From Kuenenia sp039794105 (GTDB taxonomy: Bacteria; Planctomycetota; Brocadiia; Brocadiales; Brocadiaceae): DNA of 64,000 bases. A program made the translations under genes and the position numbers. Position 1 is the first letter of the stretch. Each line of letters starts with the position of its first letter. This document shows positions 1-7,762 of the stretch, one piece after another. The notes beneath the pieces are model-generated. The model was not told the origin of the DNA. It ran no database searches and was given only the letters and a program-made list of their open reading frames with translations. The stretch covers positions 1-64,000 of the forward strand of contig NZ_JBDIWA010000016.1 of assembly GCF_039794105.1 (NCBI RefSeq), in the 5' to 3' direction.

Positions 1-49
1 ATTTGTTGTTCTCATTTTTACTTATAATTATATCGTCCATTTTCGCCAT
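1..49 (-). CDS. possible 5' end of a minus-strand gene (partial)
   Basis: An ATG at 49 on the minus strand opens a reading frame that stays open to the window edge, only 16 codons (starts MAKMDD). There is no clear ribosome binding site, and the piece is too short to recognise. It could be chance. Confidence 0.2.
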   Translation of the reverse strand, partial: MAKMDDIIISKNENNK

Positions 50-227
50 TGCAACCCTGTTACCCTAATAATTATAAGCAAATTTGTGAAAACTTGCATT
101 CTCGGACAGCCTGTCAAGGTGTGACCCCTTACACTGCTCAGTCTTTTGCCAAAGAAGGCCGGTAGCCCAAGGAAAAAGAAGCGGGTATAAATGAAATATG
201 GGAAGTGTCCCTCCTATTCCCATCAAA

Positions 228-294
228 AATTTAATTAGCCACAGATTAACGCAGATAAACGCGGATTTTTATAGGTATTATCTGTGTTCATTTG
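228..294. repeat. dispersed intergenic repeat (CACAGATTAACGCAGAT type)
   Basis: The stretch has the 'ccacagattaacgcagataaacgcgga...atctgtgttcat' pattern of short direct and inverted variants of one motif. A relative lies at 32187-32230 ('atctgtacaatctgtgcaatctgtgaaatc'). It abuts the truncated start of the FixX-like relic, so it probably marks an insertion or deletion junction. Confidence 0.55.
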
Positions 295-474
295 AAAAAA
301 ATCTTCAACTCCAGATTCTGTCCGGCAAAGCGATTTACCATTGAAAATGGAGAAATCGTGCATAATTATGAGAGATGCCTTGAGTGCGGTAGCTGCAAAT
401 TCGCCTGCCCGAAAGGTGCAGTGGACTTCAACTCTCCAAGAGGGGGATATGGGGTGTATTATAAATATAGGTGA
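292..474 (+). pseudogene. FixX-like ferredoxin, N-terminally truncated relic
   Basis: The 60-residue frame carries the C-terminal half of a FixX-type 4Fe-4S ferredoxin: a CPAKRF segment, ENGEIVHNY, the cluster motif CLECGSCKFACPKG and a PRGGYGV tail. FixX proteins are about 95 residues and hold more cysteines upstream; here that part is absent. The frame starts only at a TTG inside a dispersed repeat, with no ribosome binding site. In known systems FixX accepts electrons in the EtfAB/FixABCX pathway. An EtfA C-terminal relic lies 2.9 kb away on the other strand (3408-3497). I read this as a decayed copy; a small working ferredoxin is less likely. Confidence 0.6.
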
Positions 475-615
475 TAAGAAATTATTTTATCTTTTTTTCT
501 TCCTCCTTTTGTGTCCGTGTTTTAGGGACTCAGTATATACTATTACATGTTCATACTAAAGACAAACTATAACCCTATTTTGCATTTTTTATGATAAAGA
601 AAGGGAGGTAGAGTA

Positions 616-2571
616 ATGAATTCAGACCATATCATAAAAATACATTTTATGCCCGTCATAATTATAATCACATTCCTTTTAAGTATAAACCAATATGCTA
701 CCGCCAAAGCCCTCGCAAACACCAAGCCCGAAAATAACAAATCTTCCATAAATACCGCAAAGGATTGGTTTGATAAGGGTATTGCCTTGGTTAAATCAAA
801 GAAGTACAAAGAGGCAATCGAATGTTTTGATAAGGCATTATTGTTTAACCCACAATATGTTAGAGCTTGGCATAATAAGGGGGTAGCCTTAACTGATTTG
901 GGCGAGTATCAAGAAGCAATTACTTGCTTTGATAAAGCAATTGAGATTGACCAGAATTTTGCATTGGCATTGGATGGAAAGGGTTTTGCACTTGCCAATT
1001 TGAAAAAATACAAGGAATCAATTACATGCTTAGAAAAGGTAATAGAGATAAAACCTCAACTTTCAGCTAAGGTAAATCCGACACTAGCAGAGGCATATTA
1101 TAGGGAAGGAATTTCCTTATTTCATTCAAATAATTTTGGAGAGGCTATTGAGGCTATTGGTTACTTTGATAAGGCAATTGAATTAAATCCTTCACACAAA
1201 AAGGCATGGCATAGCAAAGGGGAAAGCTTGCTTCGATTAGATGAGTATTTAAAAGCAATTACTTGCTTTGATAAGGCAATCGAGATAGACCAGAATTTTG
1301 CATTGGCATGGCATGGGAAGGGAGTCGCCTTAATTAAATCAGTCGAGTATGAAAAAACTAAATATCGGGAAGATATAACCAAATTTCATAAAGCTATCAA
1401 ATATTTTGATAAGGCAATTGAGATAGATCAGAATTTTGCAGCTCCATGGTATAACAAAGGACGTACCTTATATGAGTTATGCAAATATGAGGACGCAATT
1501 ATTTGCTTTGATAAGGTAATCGAGATAAGCCAACTGCAACTCACAATTGAAAAAAATCAACAATTAACGATTCCGGTAAAAGAGGATTTAGCAGGAGTTT
1601 GGGGTAATAAGGGACTTGCCTTCGCTAAATTAGGTAAGGTCCAAGAGGCAATCACTTGTTTTGATAAGTCGATCGATATTAACCCGAAAGACGAAAAGTC
1701 TTGGACGAACAAAGGGGTGGCTTTGGCAGAATTAGGCAAGTATCAAGAGGCAGTTGCTTGCTATAATAAAGGAATTGAGATAAACCCAAAAAGTACACTG
1801 GTATGGAATAACAAAGGGTATGCCTTATATAAATTAGGCATGTATGAGGAAGCAATTACCTGTTATGATGAAGCAATTAGGATAGACTCGCAATATGCTG
1901 AGGCATGGTATAATAAAGGAGTTGTACAATTAAAAATAGGAAATGCGGAGGAGGCAAGTAAGGTTTTTGACAAGGCACATGGAATAAAACTGCAAGAATA
2001 TAAATACTGGACAGGTTGGATAACCTCGCTTTACGAAGAAGGCAAATTAGATAAAAGCTTGGATATATGCGAAAAGGGCATTAAATATTTTAAAGGAAAG
2101 GATGAAGCGCTAAAGATTGATGCATTAAAAGAATTATTTTACCAGAAAGGGCTTATATTAACAAAACAAGAAAAATCAGATGAAGGCTTAAGTGCTTTTA
2201 AAGAGGCATCAAAATTTGGTAACAAGCAGGCACAAAAGGAAATTAATCGGCTTATAGAAACAAAGGCGGGATGGTGGGAGTGGTGGTTCTCTGATATATG
2301 GAAAACATTGCTGGGAATTGTTTTTATGGTTATTCTAATCGCAATGCTGTTTATCCCGATCGTCTTGTTATTTCCTTATAAATATAAAATCCTAAAGGTA
2401 TCGTTAGAAGATTTTTCAAAAATATGGCAGATTTGGATAGTTTGCCTTTTGGTTCTTATCTTTGTCCTATTTCATAGGCATATTCAAAGAATTAAGACAC
2501 CATGGGGAGAGATAGAAATGCCTGAGCCTAAGGCTACACAGGATATCTATATGCCAGAGCTTAAGGAATAG
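616..2571 (+). CDS. TPR-repeat protein with signal sequence and two C-terminal membrane segments
   Basis: 651 residues. ATG follows GGGAGG by 8 bases. A hydrophobic N-terminus (about residues 8-30) looks like a signal peptide or anchor. Residues about 45-540 are tetratricopeptide repeats with the recurring pattern AxxCFDKAIEIDQ...AWxxKGxAL; several are nearly identical at DNA level (around 940, 1270 and 1410), which suggests recent internal duplication. Two transmembrane helices follow (about 563-586 and 603-620), then a short polar tail. TPR arrays bind proteins and scaffold complexes. The partner and role cannot be inferred from the neighbours, which are toxin-antitoxin genes and relics. 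Confidence 0.8.
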   Translation: MNSDHIIKIHFMPVIIIITFLLSINQYATAKALANTKPENNKSSINTAKDWFDKGIALVKSKKYKEAIECFDKALLFNPQYVRAWHNKGVALTDLGEYQEAITCFDKAIEIDQNFALALDGKGFALANLKKYKESITCLEKVIEIKPQLSAKVNPTLAEAYYREGISLFHSNNFGEAIEAIGYFDKAIELNPSHKKAWHSKGESLLRLDEYLKAITCFDKAIEIDQNFALAWHGKGVALIKSVEYEKTKYREDITKFHKAIKYFDKAIEIDQNFAAPWYNKGRTLYELCKYEDAIICFDKVIEISQLQLTIEKNQQLTIPVKEDLAGVWGNKGLAFAKLGKVQEAITCFDKSIDINPKDEKSWTNKGVALAELGKYQEAVACYNKGIEINPKSTLVWNNKGYALYKLGMYEEAITCYDEAIRIDSQYAEAWYNKGVVQLKIGNAEEASKVFDKAHGIKLQEYKYWTGWITSLYEEGKLDKSLDICEKGIKYFKGKDEALKIDALKELFYQKGLILTKQEKSDEGLSAFKEASKFGNKQAQKEINRLIETKAGWWEWWFSDIWKTLLGIVFMVILIAMLFIPIVLLFPYKYKILKVSLEDFSKIWQIWIVCLLVLIFVLFHRHIQRIKTPWGEIEMPEPKATQDIYMPELKE

Positions 2572-2756
2572 CCAAAGCATAAGGAGTTCGACGGTAATTT
2601 TTGTCCATAATTAAAGTGAATATCAAGGCAATGGTATGGGTCAAGCAAAGCAGAGCCATCAAAAATTTATTCCAAAATTTAAAAAATGATATTGATGGGT
2701 TCACCATAACCTACCCTTATTGTTCTATCCTCTCAACAACCTATCTGTTTCCATTT

Positions 2757-3041
2757 TCAATAAACCTCGTCATGTGTTCCAATTTCGACAAGGAATATGG
2801 CTTCCTCTTTTTGTGTTTCATCTTTAACAAAATCAAAAACAATGCGTAAATCATAGCTTACACTACATGCCCATGTACCTGATAATTTTCCTTTGAGTTT
2901 ATGTGTTTCTAGTTGAGGAGCGAATGGGTTCCGAACTAAAAGTCTAAGAGTTTCTTCAATATCTTTTTTCAAACCAGGCTGCTTTCGCAAAACTCTTTTA
3001 AATGCTCGTGTAAACGTATTACTCCATACAATGGCTCTCAT
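2757..3041 (-). CDS. RelE/YafQ-family toxin
   Basis: 94 residues, typical size for a RelE/ParE-fold toxin. It shows an N-terminal TxxFxRAFKRVLRKQP helix, then PQLETHKLKGKLSGTWACSV and the strand LRIVFDF, ending in IGTHDEVY, as in YafQ/RelE mRNA interferases with a C-terminal histidine and aromatic residue. The start codon overlaps the stop of the upstream antitoxin gene (ATGA), the usual coupling of a toxin-antitoxin operon. Members of the family cleave mRNA at the ribosome; which subtype this is remains open. Confidence 0.8.
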   Translation of the reverse strand: MRAIVWSNTFTRAFKRVLRKQPGLKKDIEETLRLLVRNPFAPQLETHKLKGKLSGTWACSVSYDLRIVFDFVKDETQKEEAIFLVEIGTHDEVY

Positions 3042-3253
3042 TTTGAAATCTCACGCATAAGATCGTCTATAGACCCTTTCCTGACTTCACCCTTTGCATA
3101 TGCCTCCTTTGCTTCCTTTATATGCTGAGCAAGCTTGTCCCTTCGTTCTTCTATTAATCGGTGTTTGACGATCTCGATCAGTGTTTCCCTTTGGCCTTCG
3201 GGTAATGAATCAACAATTTCGAGGACGTCATTAAAAGTAATATCTTTCCTCAT
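3038..3253 (-). CDS. antitoxin partner of the RelE-type toxin
   Basis: 71 residues from the ATG at 3253, chosen over a GTG two codons upstream because GGAGG lies 5 bases before it. It is a charged helical protein; an N-terminal segment (DITFNDVLEIVDSLP) resembles those of small antitoxins paired with RelE/YafQ toxins, and the C-terminal KGSIDDLMREI is a likely toxin-wrapping tail. It is the first gene of the pair and overlaps the toxin by 4 bases. A perfect hairpin just upstream (3296-3315) is a candidate autoregulatory operator. Confidence 0.7.
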   Translation of the reverse strand: MRKDITFNDVLEIVDSLPEGQRETLIEIVKHRLIEERRDKLAQHIKEAKEAYAKGEVRKGSIDDLMREISK

Positions 3254-3295
3254 CTCCACCTCCGTTTTATTCGATAATAATCTTTTAAAAGCTAA

Positions 3296-3315
3296 ATTCC
3301 TTCTTTTGAAGGAAT
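3296..3315 (-). promoter_or_regulatory. perfect inverted repeat upstream of the antitoxin (candidate operator)
   Basis: ATTCCTTC-TTTT-GAAGGAAT forms an 8-bp perfect dyad about 43 bases before the antitoxin start. Antitoxins of this kind usually repress their own promoter through such palindromes. It could instead be an unrelated hairpin. Confidence 0.4.
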
Positions 3316-3380
3316 GACCACTTACTTTTGTTATCGACTTTAGTATACAAAATTTTGTGGATTTTTCATTTTGTTTTTCT

Positions 3381-3407
3381 TTGCCTCCTCTGCGTCTTTG
3401 CGGTAAA
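3381..3407. repeat. dispersed 'tctgcgtctttgcgg' type repeat
   Basis: The sequence cctcctctgcgtctttgcgg belongs to a class of degenerate intergenic repeats. It sits immediately beside the stop codon of the EtfA relic, as the other repeat at 228-294 abuts the FixX relic. Confidence 0.35.
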
Positions 3408-3497
3408 CTATTTCAGGATTTCTATCAAACTTGGCACTATTTCATATAAATCCCCTACAATCCCATAATCACATGCCTTGAAGATCGGTGCGTTCTG
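3408..3497 (-). pseudogene. C-terminal relic of electron transfer flavoprotein alpha subunit (EtfA/FixB)
   Basis: Read on the minus strand, this 29-codon stretch encodes the end of EtfA: APIFKACDYGIVGDLYEIVP followed by SLIEILK and a TAG stop. The ADYGIVGDL...VP segment is the conserved FAD-domain C-terminus of the family. An in-frame TGA stands directly before it and no upstream EtfA sequence remains; the dinB-family gene follows. Only the tail of the gene survives. Together with the FixX-like relic it suggests loss of an Etf/Fix-type module from this locus. Confidence 0.65.
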
Positions 3498-3515
3498 TCA
3501 CGTCATGTTCTTTAA

Positions 3516-4130
3516 TTATTTTGCATCGGGACGTTCGGTACATGGTTTGTCGCCAGGCCCTGGTAATGGAGCTTTATTATTGCCTCCAGACGTTTCTCCG
3601 TCAATCAAGGCTTCGATATTTGGATACGGATATATTGTTTCTGCCTTGTTTTGCATTAAACCTCCTGTATCTGCAGTTGGGCCATACGTACTGTAAATTT
3701 CCCTGCCTATCATTCTGAGCAGCATTGTCATCTGTCCACGATGGTGTGCTGTATGGGCAATTCTCCTTGTGACAATCCAGGCGCGTGAACGCCTGACATT
3801 AAAAAAGCTTACTTCTTCTTCCCACCAGGCATTATCTTTTTCTCTCAATGCATCCAGGCGTTTCCCGGAATCTTTCGCATAGCATTTAATAAATTCCATA
3901 CGTGTTTCATTTTGTGGTAATGGAAGAGCCCCTACATCAATTCCAAGCATATTGCAAAACCACACGTTCTCTCCCATGCATTGATGAACCATATGCTCGT
4001 GTGCATTTCTTCCCCTTCTGTCTCGCGGGTGAGGGCGCCTTTTTAAATCATCATCTTTAAACGTACCCCAGGTGCTGAGTGTTTTAATACGTTCAGTTTC
4101 ATAAGTATCTACAAGGAATTTATATGCCAT
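3516..4130 (-). CDS. DinB-family metalloenzyme-like protein
   Basis: 204 residues. A helical-bundle DinB/YfiT-type protein: an N-terminal LVDTYETERIKTLSTW helix, a histidine-bearing helix (NAHEHMVHQ), and the IAHTAHHRGQ motif that supplies the other metal-binding histidines. Members use a divalent metal and often act as thiol-dependent transferases. AAGGAG precedes the ATG. The last 35 residues are proline- and glycine-rich and probably disordered. It lies downstream of a TetR gene on the same strand, with a palindromic site (4271-4282) between them, so TetR control is likely. The substrate is unknown. Confidence 0.75.
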   Translation of the reverse strand: MAYKFLVDTYETERIKTLSTWGTFKDDDLKRRPHPRDRRGRNAHEHMVHQCMGENVWFCNMLGIDVGALPLPQNETRMEFIKCYAKDSGKRLDALREKDNAWWEEEVSFFNVRRSRAWIVTRRIAHTAHHRGQMTMLLRMIGREIYSTYGPTADTGGLMQNKAETIYPYPNIEALIDGETSGGNNKAPLPGPGDKPCTERPDAK

Positions 4131-4217
4131 CTGTAATCTCCTTTCATTAATTCAATATAATTGTATAAATTGGGCGAGTTTCAAAATAGAAACCCCAACG
4201 GTATAATAAAAAGCATT

Positions 4218-4249
4218 GTAACACTTTAGTTTTTTTCAAAAAACTAACC
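4218..4249. repeat. minimal copy of the GTAACACTTTAG inverted-repeat family
   Basis: GTAACACTTTAGTTTTTT is followed at once by a TCAAAAAACTAA arm, giving a compact hairpin. The same end occurs at 23928, 24150-24335, 28827, 39959 and 43427-43578. This copy has lost the internal part. Confidence 0.55.
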
Positions 4250-4270
4250 TAAACATTGAATTACTAAAGG

Positions 4271-4282
4271 CAGACAAGTCTG
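4271..4282. promoter_or_regulatory. palindrome CAGACAAGTCTG, candidate TetR operator
   Basis: The dyad CAGAC-AA-GTCTG lies just downstream of the tetR stop and upstream of the dinB-family gene. It matches the core of the longer palindrome at 4912-4927 upstream of tetR. Confidence 0.5.
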
Positions 4283-4304
4283 TCTTGGGATATCAAAAAT
4301 TTTT

Positions 4305-4895
4305 TTAGATATCTATGTTTAATAATATGCATGCTGCGTCCCTGGCTGCTTTGGCAGGCCACACCTGTCCATAATTTTGACTGGCAACAATTGCTCCTTC
4401 TACCAAGACATACACCATATCCACATCCTTCTTAATATTAATATTATTATAACGCTTATCAGAAGCCTTTAATTGAGATAACATTTGTTTTAAATATAAC
4501 CTTAAGTCGTCCTTATGTTTTACTACCTCTGCCCTGATCTTACTGTTAAGGGAAGGTACCTCGGATGCAATATTTAAAAACGCACACCCCCTGAAATTGC
4601 ATTTTGTCATCCACTCACTTAAAAATCCAAACACCCCTTTGATACGGTCTTCAATAGATGCATGCTTTTCAACACTGCTTCTTAACCAACCCATCCAGAC
4701 AACATGACGCACCTGCAAATACGAGACGCAAAGATTTTCTTTTGAGGAGAAATGGTGGTAAAACGTTGCCTTTGCAACCTGTGACTCAGCAATTATCTGG
4801 TTAATGCCAGTGGCAATATACCCCTGCTCATAAAATAACCGCAATGCAGTTTCTATTATTCTGTCTCTGGGAGAATTCTCAACTTTGCTAACCAT
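4305..4895 (-). CDS. TetR/AcrR-family transcriptional regulator
   Basis: 196 residues. The N-terminal helix-turn-helix is clear: RDRIIETALRLFYEQGY, then GINQIIAESQVAKATFYHHF and SSKENL, the TetR DNA-binding signature. The C-terminal domain holds NFRGCAFLNIASEVP, a ligand-domain pattern of the YxaF/LmrA-like TetR group. Dyads with a shared ACAGAC/GTCTGT core flank the gene (4912-4927 and 4271-4282), so self-repression and control of the downstream dinB-family gene are likely. The inducer is unknown. Confidence 0.85.
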   Translation of the reverse strand: MVSKVENSPRDRIIETALRLFYEQGYIATGINQIIAESQVAKATFYHHFSSKENLCVSYLQVRHVVWMGWLRSSVEKHASIEDRIKGVFGFLSEWMTKCNFRGCAFLNIASEVPSLNSKIRAEVVKHKDDLRLYLKQMLSQLKASDKRYNNINIKKDVDMVYVLVEGAIVASQNYGQVWPAKAARDAACILLNIDI

Positions 4896-4911
4896 AATTC
4901 AACATATACCA

Positions 4912-4927
4912 GACAGACTTGTCTGTC
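4912..4927. promoter_or_regulatory. palindrome GACAGACTTGTCTGTC, candidate TetR autoregulatory operator
   Basis: A perfect 7-bp dyad with a 2-base centre (GACAGAC-TT-GTCTGTC) lies 17 bases before the tetR start codon. Size and position fit a TetR operator. Confidence 0.6.
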
Positions 4928-5047
4928 AAGGATAAAAATGAAGCATCCATGAGCTTCTGGCTCACAAAATATTAAAGTGTGGGGAGGGAATATCACGAGA
5001 AATGTAAAATCCTAAGCTGGCATAGCTATAAGCGAAAACAGTCCTCA

Positions 5048-5127
5048 ATCCTCAGTCCACAGTCTGCATTTTGCCGACTGCCGACTGCTGATTGCTGATT
5101 GCTGATTGTAGACTGTAGACTGCCGAT
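5048..5127. repeat. intergenic short tandem repeats (GACTGCC / TGATTGC / TAGACTG units)
   Basis: Short units follow each other: ccgactgccgactg, then ctgattgctgattgctgatt, then gtagactgtagactgcc. A related string (caatctacaatctac, then ggtcggcagt) lies at 17892-17916. It stands at the 3' end of the kor operon, just after the korC stop. No coding sense is seen. Confidence 0.55.
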
Positions 5128-5133
5128 AAGGAG

Positions 5134-5679
5134 CTATACGTTGAGGGAATGTATTGCTTGCATGCCTTTTTCCAAAGCTTGCTGGTTGATAGCCAGCAAA
5201 TCCTTTTTTCTTCCACGCAATGAGACGTTTAGCTGGCCGAGAATGCTTTCGGTGGTAAATAATTTTTTTACCGCCAAATAAGCCCCCAGCATAACAATGT
5301 TGGCAACTAACACATTTCCCAGTTTACTGGCAATTTCCGTTGCCGGTATGGGGTATATTTTCACGTCGGGAAATGAATCAAATTTAACCATGGAAGAGTT
5401 TAAAAGCAACAAACCGCCGGGCGTTATCAAATCTTTATATTTTTGATAAGAAGGCTGGTTCATGACGATCAGTGTGTCTGCTTCTTCAATGGTCGGAGAA
5501 AATATTTCTTCACTGGAAATAACGAGGTGATACACCGCGGTGCCGCCTCTTACCTCGGTGCCATAGGAAGGAAAATATGTTACGTAAAGGGAGTCTGCTA
5601 TTGCAGTCTGTGCAAGCAATTTCCCCAGCAGCATCATGCCTTGTCCGCCAAAACCCGCCAAGATAATCTTTTCCGTCAT
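5134..5679 (-). CDS. korC: 2-oxoacid:ferredoxin oxidoreductase, gamma subunit
   Basis: 181 residues, normal for a separate gamma subunit. The N-terminal IILAGFGGQGMMLLGKLL and the later SYGTEVRGGTAVYHLVIS are hallmark motifs of the gamma domain, which helps bind CoA. It is the last of four subunits (delta, alpha, beta, gamma), nine bases after the beta gene. With them it would convert a 2-oxoacid, CoA and oxidised ferredoxin to acyl-CoA, CO2 and reduced ferredoxin, or the reverse for carbon fixation. The Kor-type 2-oxoglutarate assignment over Vor-type 2-oxoisovalerate is not settled by sequence alone. Confidence 0.85.
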   Translation of the reverse strand: MTEKIILAGFGGQGMMLLGKLLAQTAIADSLYVTYFPSYGTEVRGGTAVYHLVISSEEIFSPTIEEADTLIVMNQPSYQKYKDLITPGGLLLLNSSMVKFDSFPDVKIYPIPATEIASKLGNVLVANIVMLGAYLAVKKLFTTESILGQLNVSLRGRKKDLLAINQQALEKGMQAIHSLNV

Positions 5680-5688
5680 ACTTCTTCT

Positions 5689-6426
5689 CTACTCCCAATC
5701 CTTTACAATACCGAGGGGAAAGGTACCGGTCATTGTTTCTTCAATATGCTTCATAGATTCGTTTGCGCTCATTCTCCAGTATACCGGGCAGGGGGATAAT
5801 ATCTCTATCAAAGAAAAACCTCTCTTTTCTTTCTGTGTTTTAAATCCTTTTTCAATTGCTTTTTTCGTTTTCCGGATGTTTTCGGGAGACGAAAGGCTTA
5901 CTCTTTCAATATAGCTGCTGCCCTCAAGGACAGACAATAATTCACAGATACGAATAGGATATCCATCGTTCGAAGGATTTCTGCCTTTAGGCGTCGTGGC
6001 GCTTTTCTGCCCTATCAAGGTTGTCGGCGCCATCTGGCCGTTTGTCATGCCGTAGATGGCATTGTTGACGAAAATAAACGTAATATGCTCTCCCCTGTTT
6101 GCAGCGTGAATAATTTCCGCCATACCAATTGCCGCTAAATCACCATCTCCCTGATAGGCAAATACAAAATGATCCGGGTGTACCCTCTTGATGCCGGTGG
6201 CGACTGCAGGCGGTCTGCCGTGTGCGGCTTCGCACATGTCAATATCAAGATAATTATACGCAAGAACGGCGCACCCAACGGGGGCAAGTCCGATGGTTTT
6301 GCTACGAATGCCCCACGCATCGATAATTTCGGCTATAAGTCTTAGCACAATTCCGTGTCCACAGCCGGGACAGAAGTGTGTAGGTGTGTCTATAAAAGTT
6401 TCCGGTTTTTCGTAAATAGCCTGCAT
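5689..6426 (-). CDS. korB: 2-oxoacid:ferredoxin oxidoreductase, beta (TPP-binding) subunit
   Basis: 245 residues. THFCPGCGHGIVLRLIAE at about residue 16 supplies cluster and TPP contacts, and GDGDLAAIGMAE followed by FVNNAIYGMTNGQM is the TPP-Mg binding motif (GDG...NN). This subunit carries thiamine diphosphate and works with the alpha subunit at the inner membrane side of the cytoplasm or in solution. Only one base separates it from the alpha gene, so translation is probably coupled. The ending TFPLGIVKDWE is usual for the four-subunit class. Confidence 0.9.
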   Translation of the reverse strand: MQAIYEKPETFIDTPTHFCPGCGHGIVLRLIAEIIDAWGIRSKTIGLAPVGCAVLAYNYLDIDMCEAAHGRPPAVATGIKRVHPDHFVFAYQGDGDLAAIGMAEIIHAANRGEHITFIFVNNAIYGMTNGQMAPTTLIGQKSATTPKGRNPSNDGYPIRICELLSVLEGSSYIERVSLSSPENIRKTKKAIEKGFKTQKEKRGFSLIEILSPCPVYWRMSANESMKHIEETMTGTFPLGIVKDWE

Positions 6427-6427
6427 A

Positions 6428-7519
6428 TTATTTCACCCCGGCAAATGGTAAAGGTGTCTTTGCCGTCATGTTTTTCGGCAGTATTTCCATTATTTTATTT
6501 ATTATTTCCAGAGAGGTCGGAACGCCGCCGCCTGTTCTGCCATAAAAGTGGACAGGACATCTTCCTTCAACCGCAAGCCGTACGTCTTCCACCATCTGGC
6601 CGGCGCTCATTTCAACGGTTAATATGCATTTTACCCGTTCAGATATTTTTCTGATATATTCACTCGGAAAGGGCCACAATGTTATCGGGCGTATTAGTCC
6701 GATCCGGAATTCAAGCCCGGCGCTTTTTCTCATGACTTCCTTACAAATACGCGCCGAGGTGCCGTAAGCCACTAATACAACGTCCGCCTCGTCAATATTC
6801 ACTGCTTCATACCTGACTTCATTTTTCTCGATTTCTTTATACTTTTTCTGCAGCTTGGCGTTAAATACCTCTAATTCCCCTTTGACGGGATAAAATGATT
6901 TTATTATTCTCCTGCTGCGGTTATCAGCGCCGGTCAGCGCCCAATCCTTTAGCGGCAGATTCTCCCTGAATTCCTTTTTAAATTCTACCGGCTCCATCAG
7001 TTGTCCTATCTGTGCGTCTCCCAGGATCAAAACAGGGTTGCAATACCTATCCGCCAAATCAAATGCATCATAAACAAGGTCTGCCATTTCCTGAACAGAA
7101 CTTGGCGCAAGCACTATTAACCGATAATCGCCATGCCCGCCGCCTTTGACCGACTGAAAATAATCTGCCTGCGAGGCGGAGATATCGCCTAAACCGGGTC
7201 CTCCGCGCTGAATATTGACAATAACACAAGGGAGCTCGCTTCCCGCAAGGTAGGATATGCCTTCCTGCTTCAGGCTTATTCCCGGGCTGGACGAAGACGT
7301 CATGGCGCGGCCTCCGGCAGCCGCACTGCCATGTACCATATTTATGGCGGCAATTTCACTCTCTGCCTGAATGAATGTGCCATTTACCTGAGGCATTCTC
7401 ACGGACATGTAATTAATCAGCTCATTTTGAGGCGTAATGGGATACCCATAATAGTATCGGCAGCCTGCATAAACCGCCGCCTCTGCGGCAGCCTCATTGC
7501 CCGTTAGTAATTGTTTCAT
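6428..7519 (-). CDS. korA: 2-oxoacid:ferredoxin oxidoreductase, alpha subunit
   Basis: 363 residues. It begins MKQLLTGNEAAAEAAVYAG and shows GYPITPQNELINYM, the substrate-side loop of Kor/Vor alpha subunits, then MTSSSSPGISLKQEG, RGGPGLGD and the C-terminal transketolase-like domain with VEMSAGQMVEDVRLAV. The separate alpha, beta, gamma and delta genes are the four-subunit arrangement. It follows the delta ferredoxin gene by 39 bases. In an autotroph the complex would supply 2-oxoglutarate by reductive carboxylation of succinyl-CoA, which is an inference from lifestyle. Confidence 0.9.
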   Translation of the reverse strand: MKQLLTGNEAAAEAAVYAGCRYYYGYPITPQNELINYMSVRMPQVNGTFIQAESEIAAINMVHGSAAAGGRAMTSSSSPGISLKQEGISYLAGSELPCVIVNIQRGGPGLGDISASQADYFQSVKGGGHGDYRLIVLAPSSVQEMADLVYDAFDLADRYCNPVLILGDAQIGQLMEPVEFKKEFRENLPLKDWALTGADNRSRRIIKSFYPVKGELEVFNAKLQKKYKEIEKNEVRYEAVNIDEADVVLVAYGTSARICKEVMRKSAGLEFRIGLIRPITLWPFPSEYIRKISERVKCILTVEMSAGQMVEDVRLAVEGRCPVHFYGRTGGGVPTSLEIINKIMEILPKNMTAKTPLPFAGVK

Positions 7520-7558
7520 AATACGCTGTATCTAAAAAATTGTATGAATAAAACATGA

Positions 7559-7762
7559 TCAGTTATAAATTTCTATTGCAACATCAGGACATATTATGGC
7601 ACATTTTTTACAACCGTCACACTTTCCATCTTCTTTAAATCTTACGGGATGCAGCCCCTGATCATTCAGGTTTTCCGAAATAACCAAAGAATTATGATGA
7701 CATACGGGAACGCATAAAAGACATCCCTTGCAATAATTTTCCTTTATCTTAATTACGGCCAT
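7559..7762 (-). CDS. korD: 2-oxoacid:ferredoxin oxidoreductase, delta subunit (2[4Fe-4S] ferredoxin)
   Basis: 67 residues with two complete cluster motifs: CKGCLLCVPVCHHN near residue 10 and CDGCKKCAIICPD near residue 48. It would carry electrons from the TPP site to free ferredoxin. Its start lies inside the end of nadK (14-base overlap) and it precedes the alpha gene, so it is clearly part of the operon. Confidence 0.9.
   Translation of the reverse strand: MAVIKIKENYCKGCLLCVPVCHHNSLVISENLNDQGLHPVRFKEDGKCDGCKKCAIICPDVAIEIYN

Noticed and set aside
1..230. Possible transposase-related end near 'ggtgtgacccctta'
   Set aside because: The phrase resembles flanks of some REP-type elements, but no inverted partner or coding remnant was found.
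2601..2849. 82-residue plus-strand open frame downstream of the TPR gene
   Set aside because: Its 3' part runs antisense to the RelE-type toxin and it has no ribosome binding site or recognisable motif.
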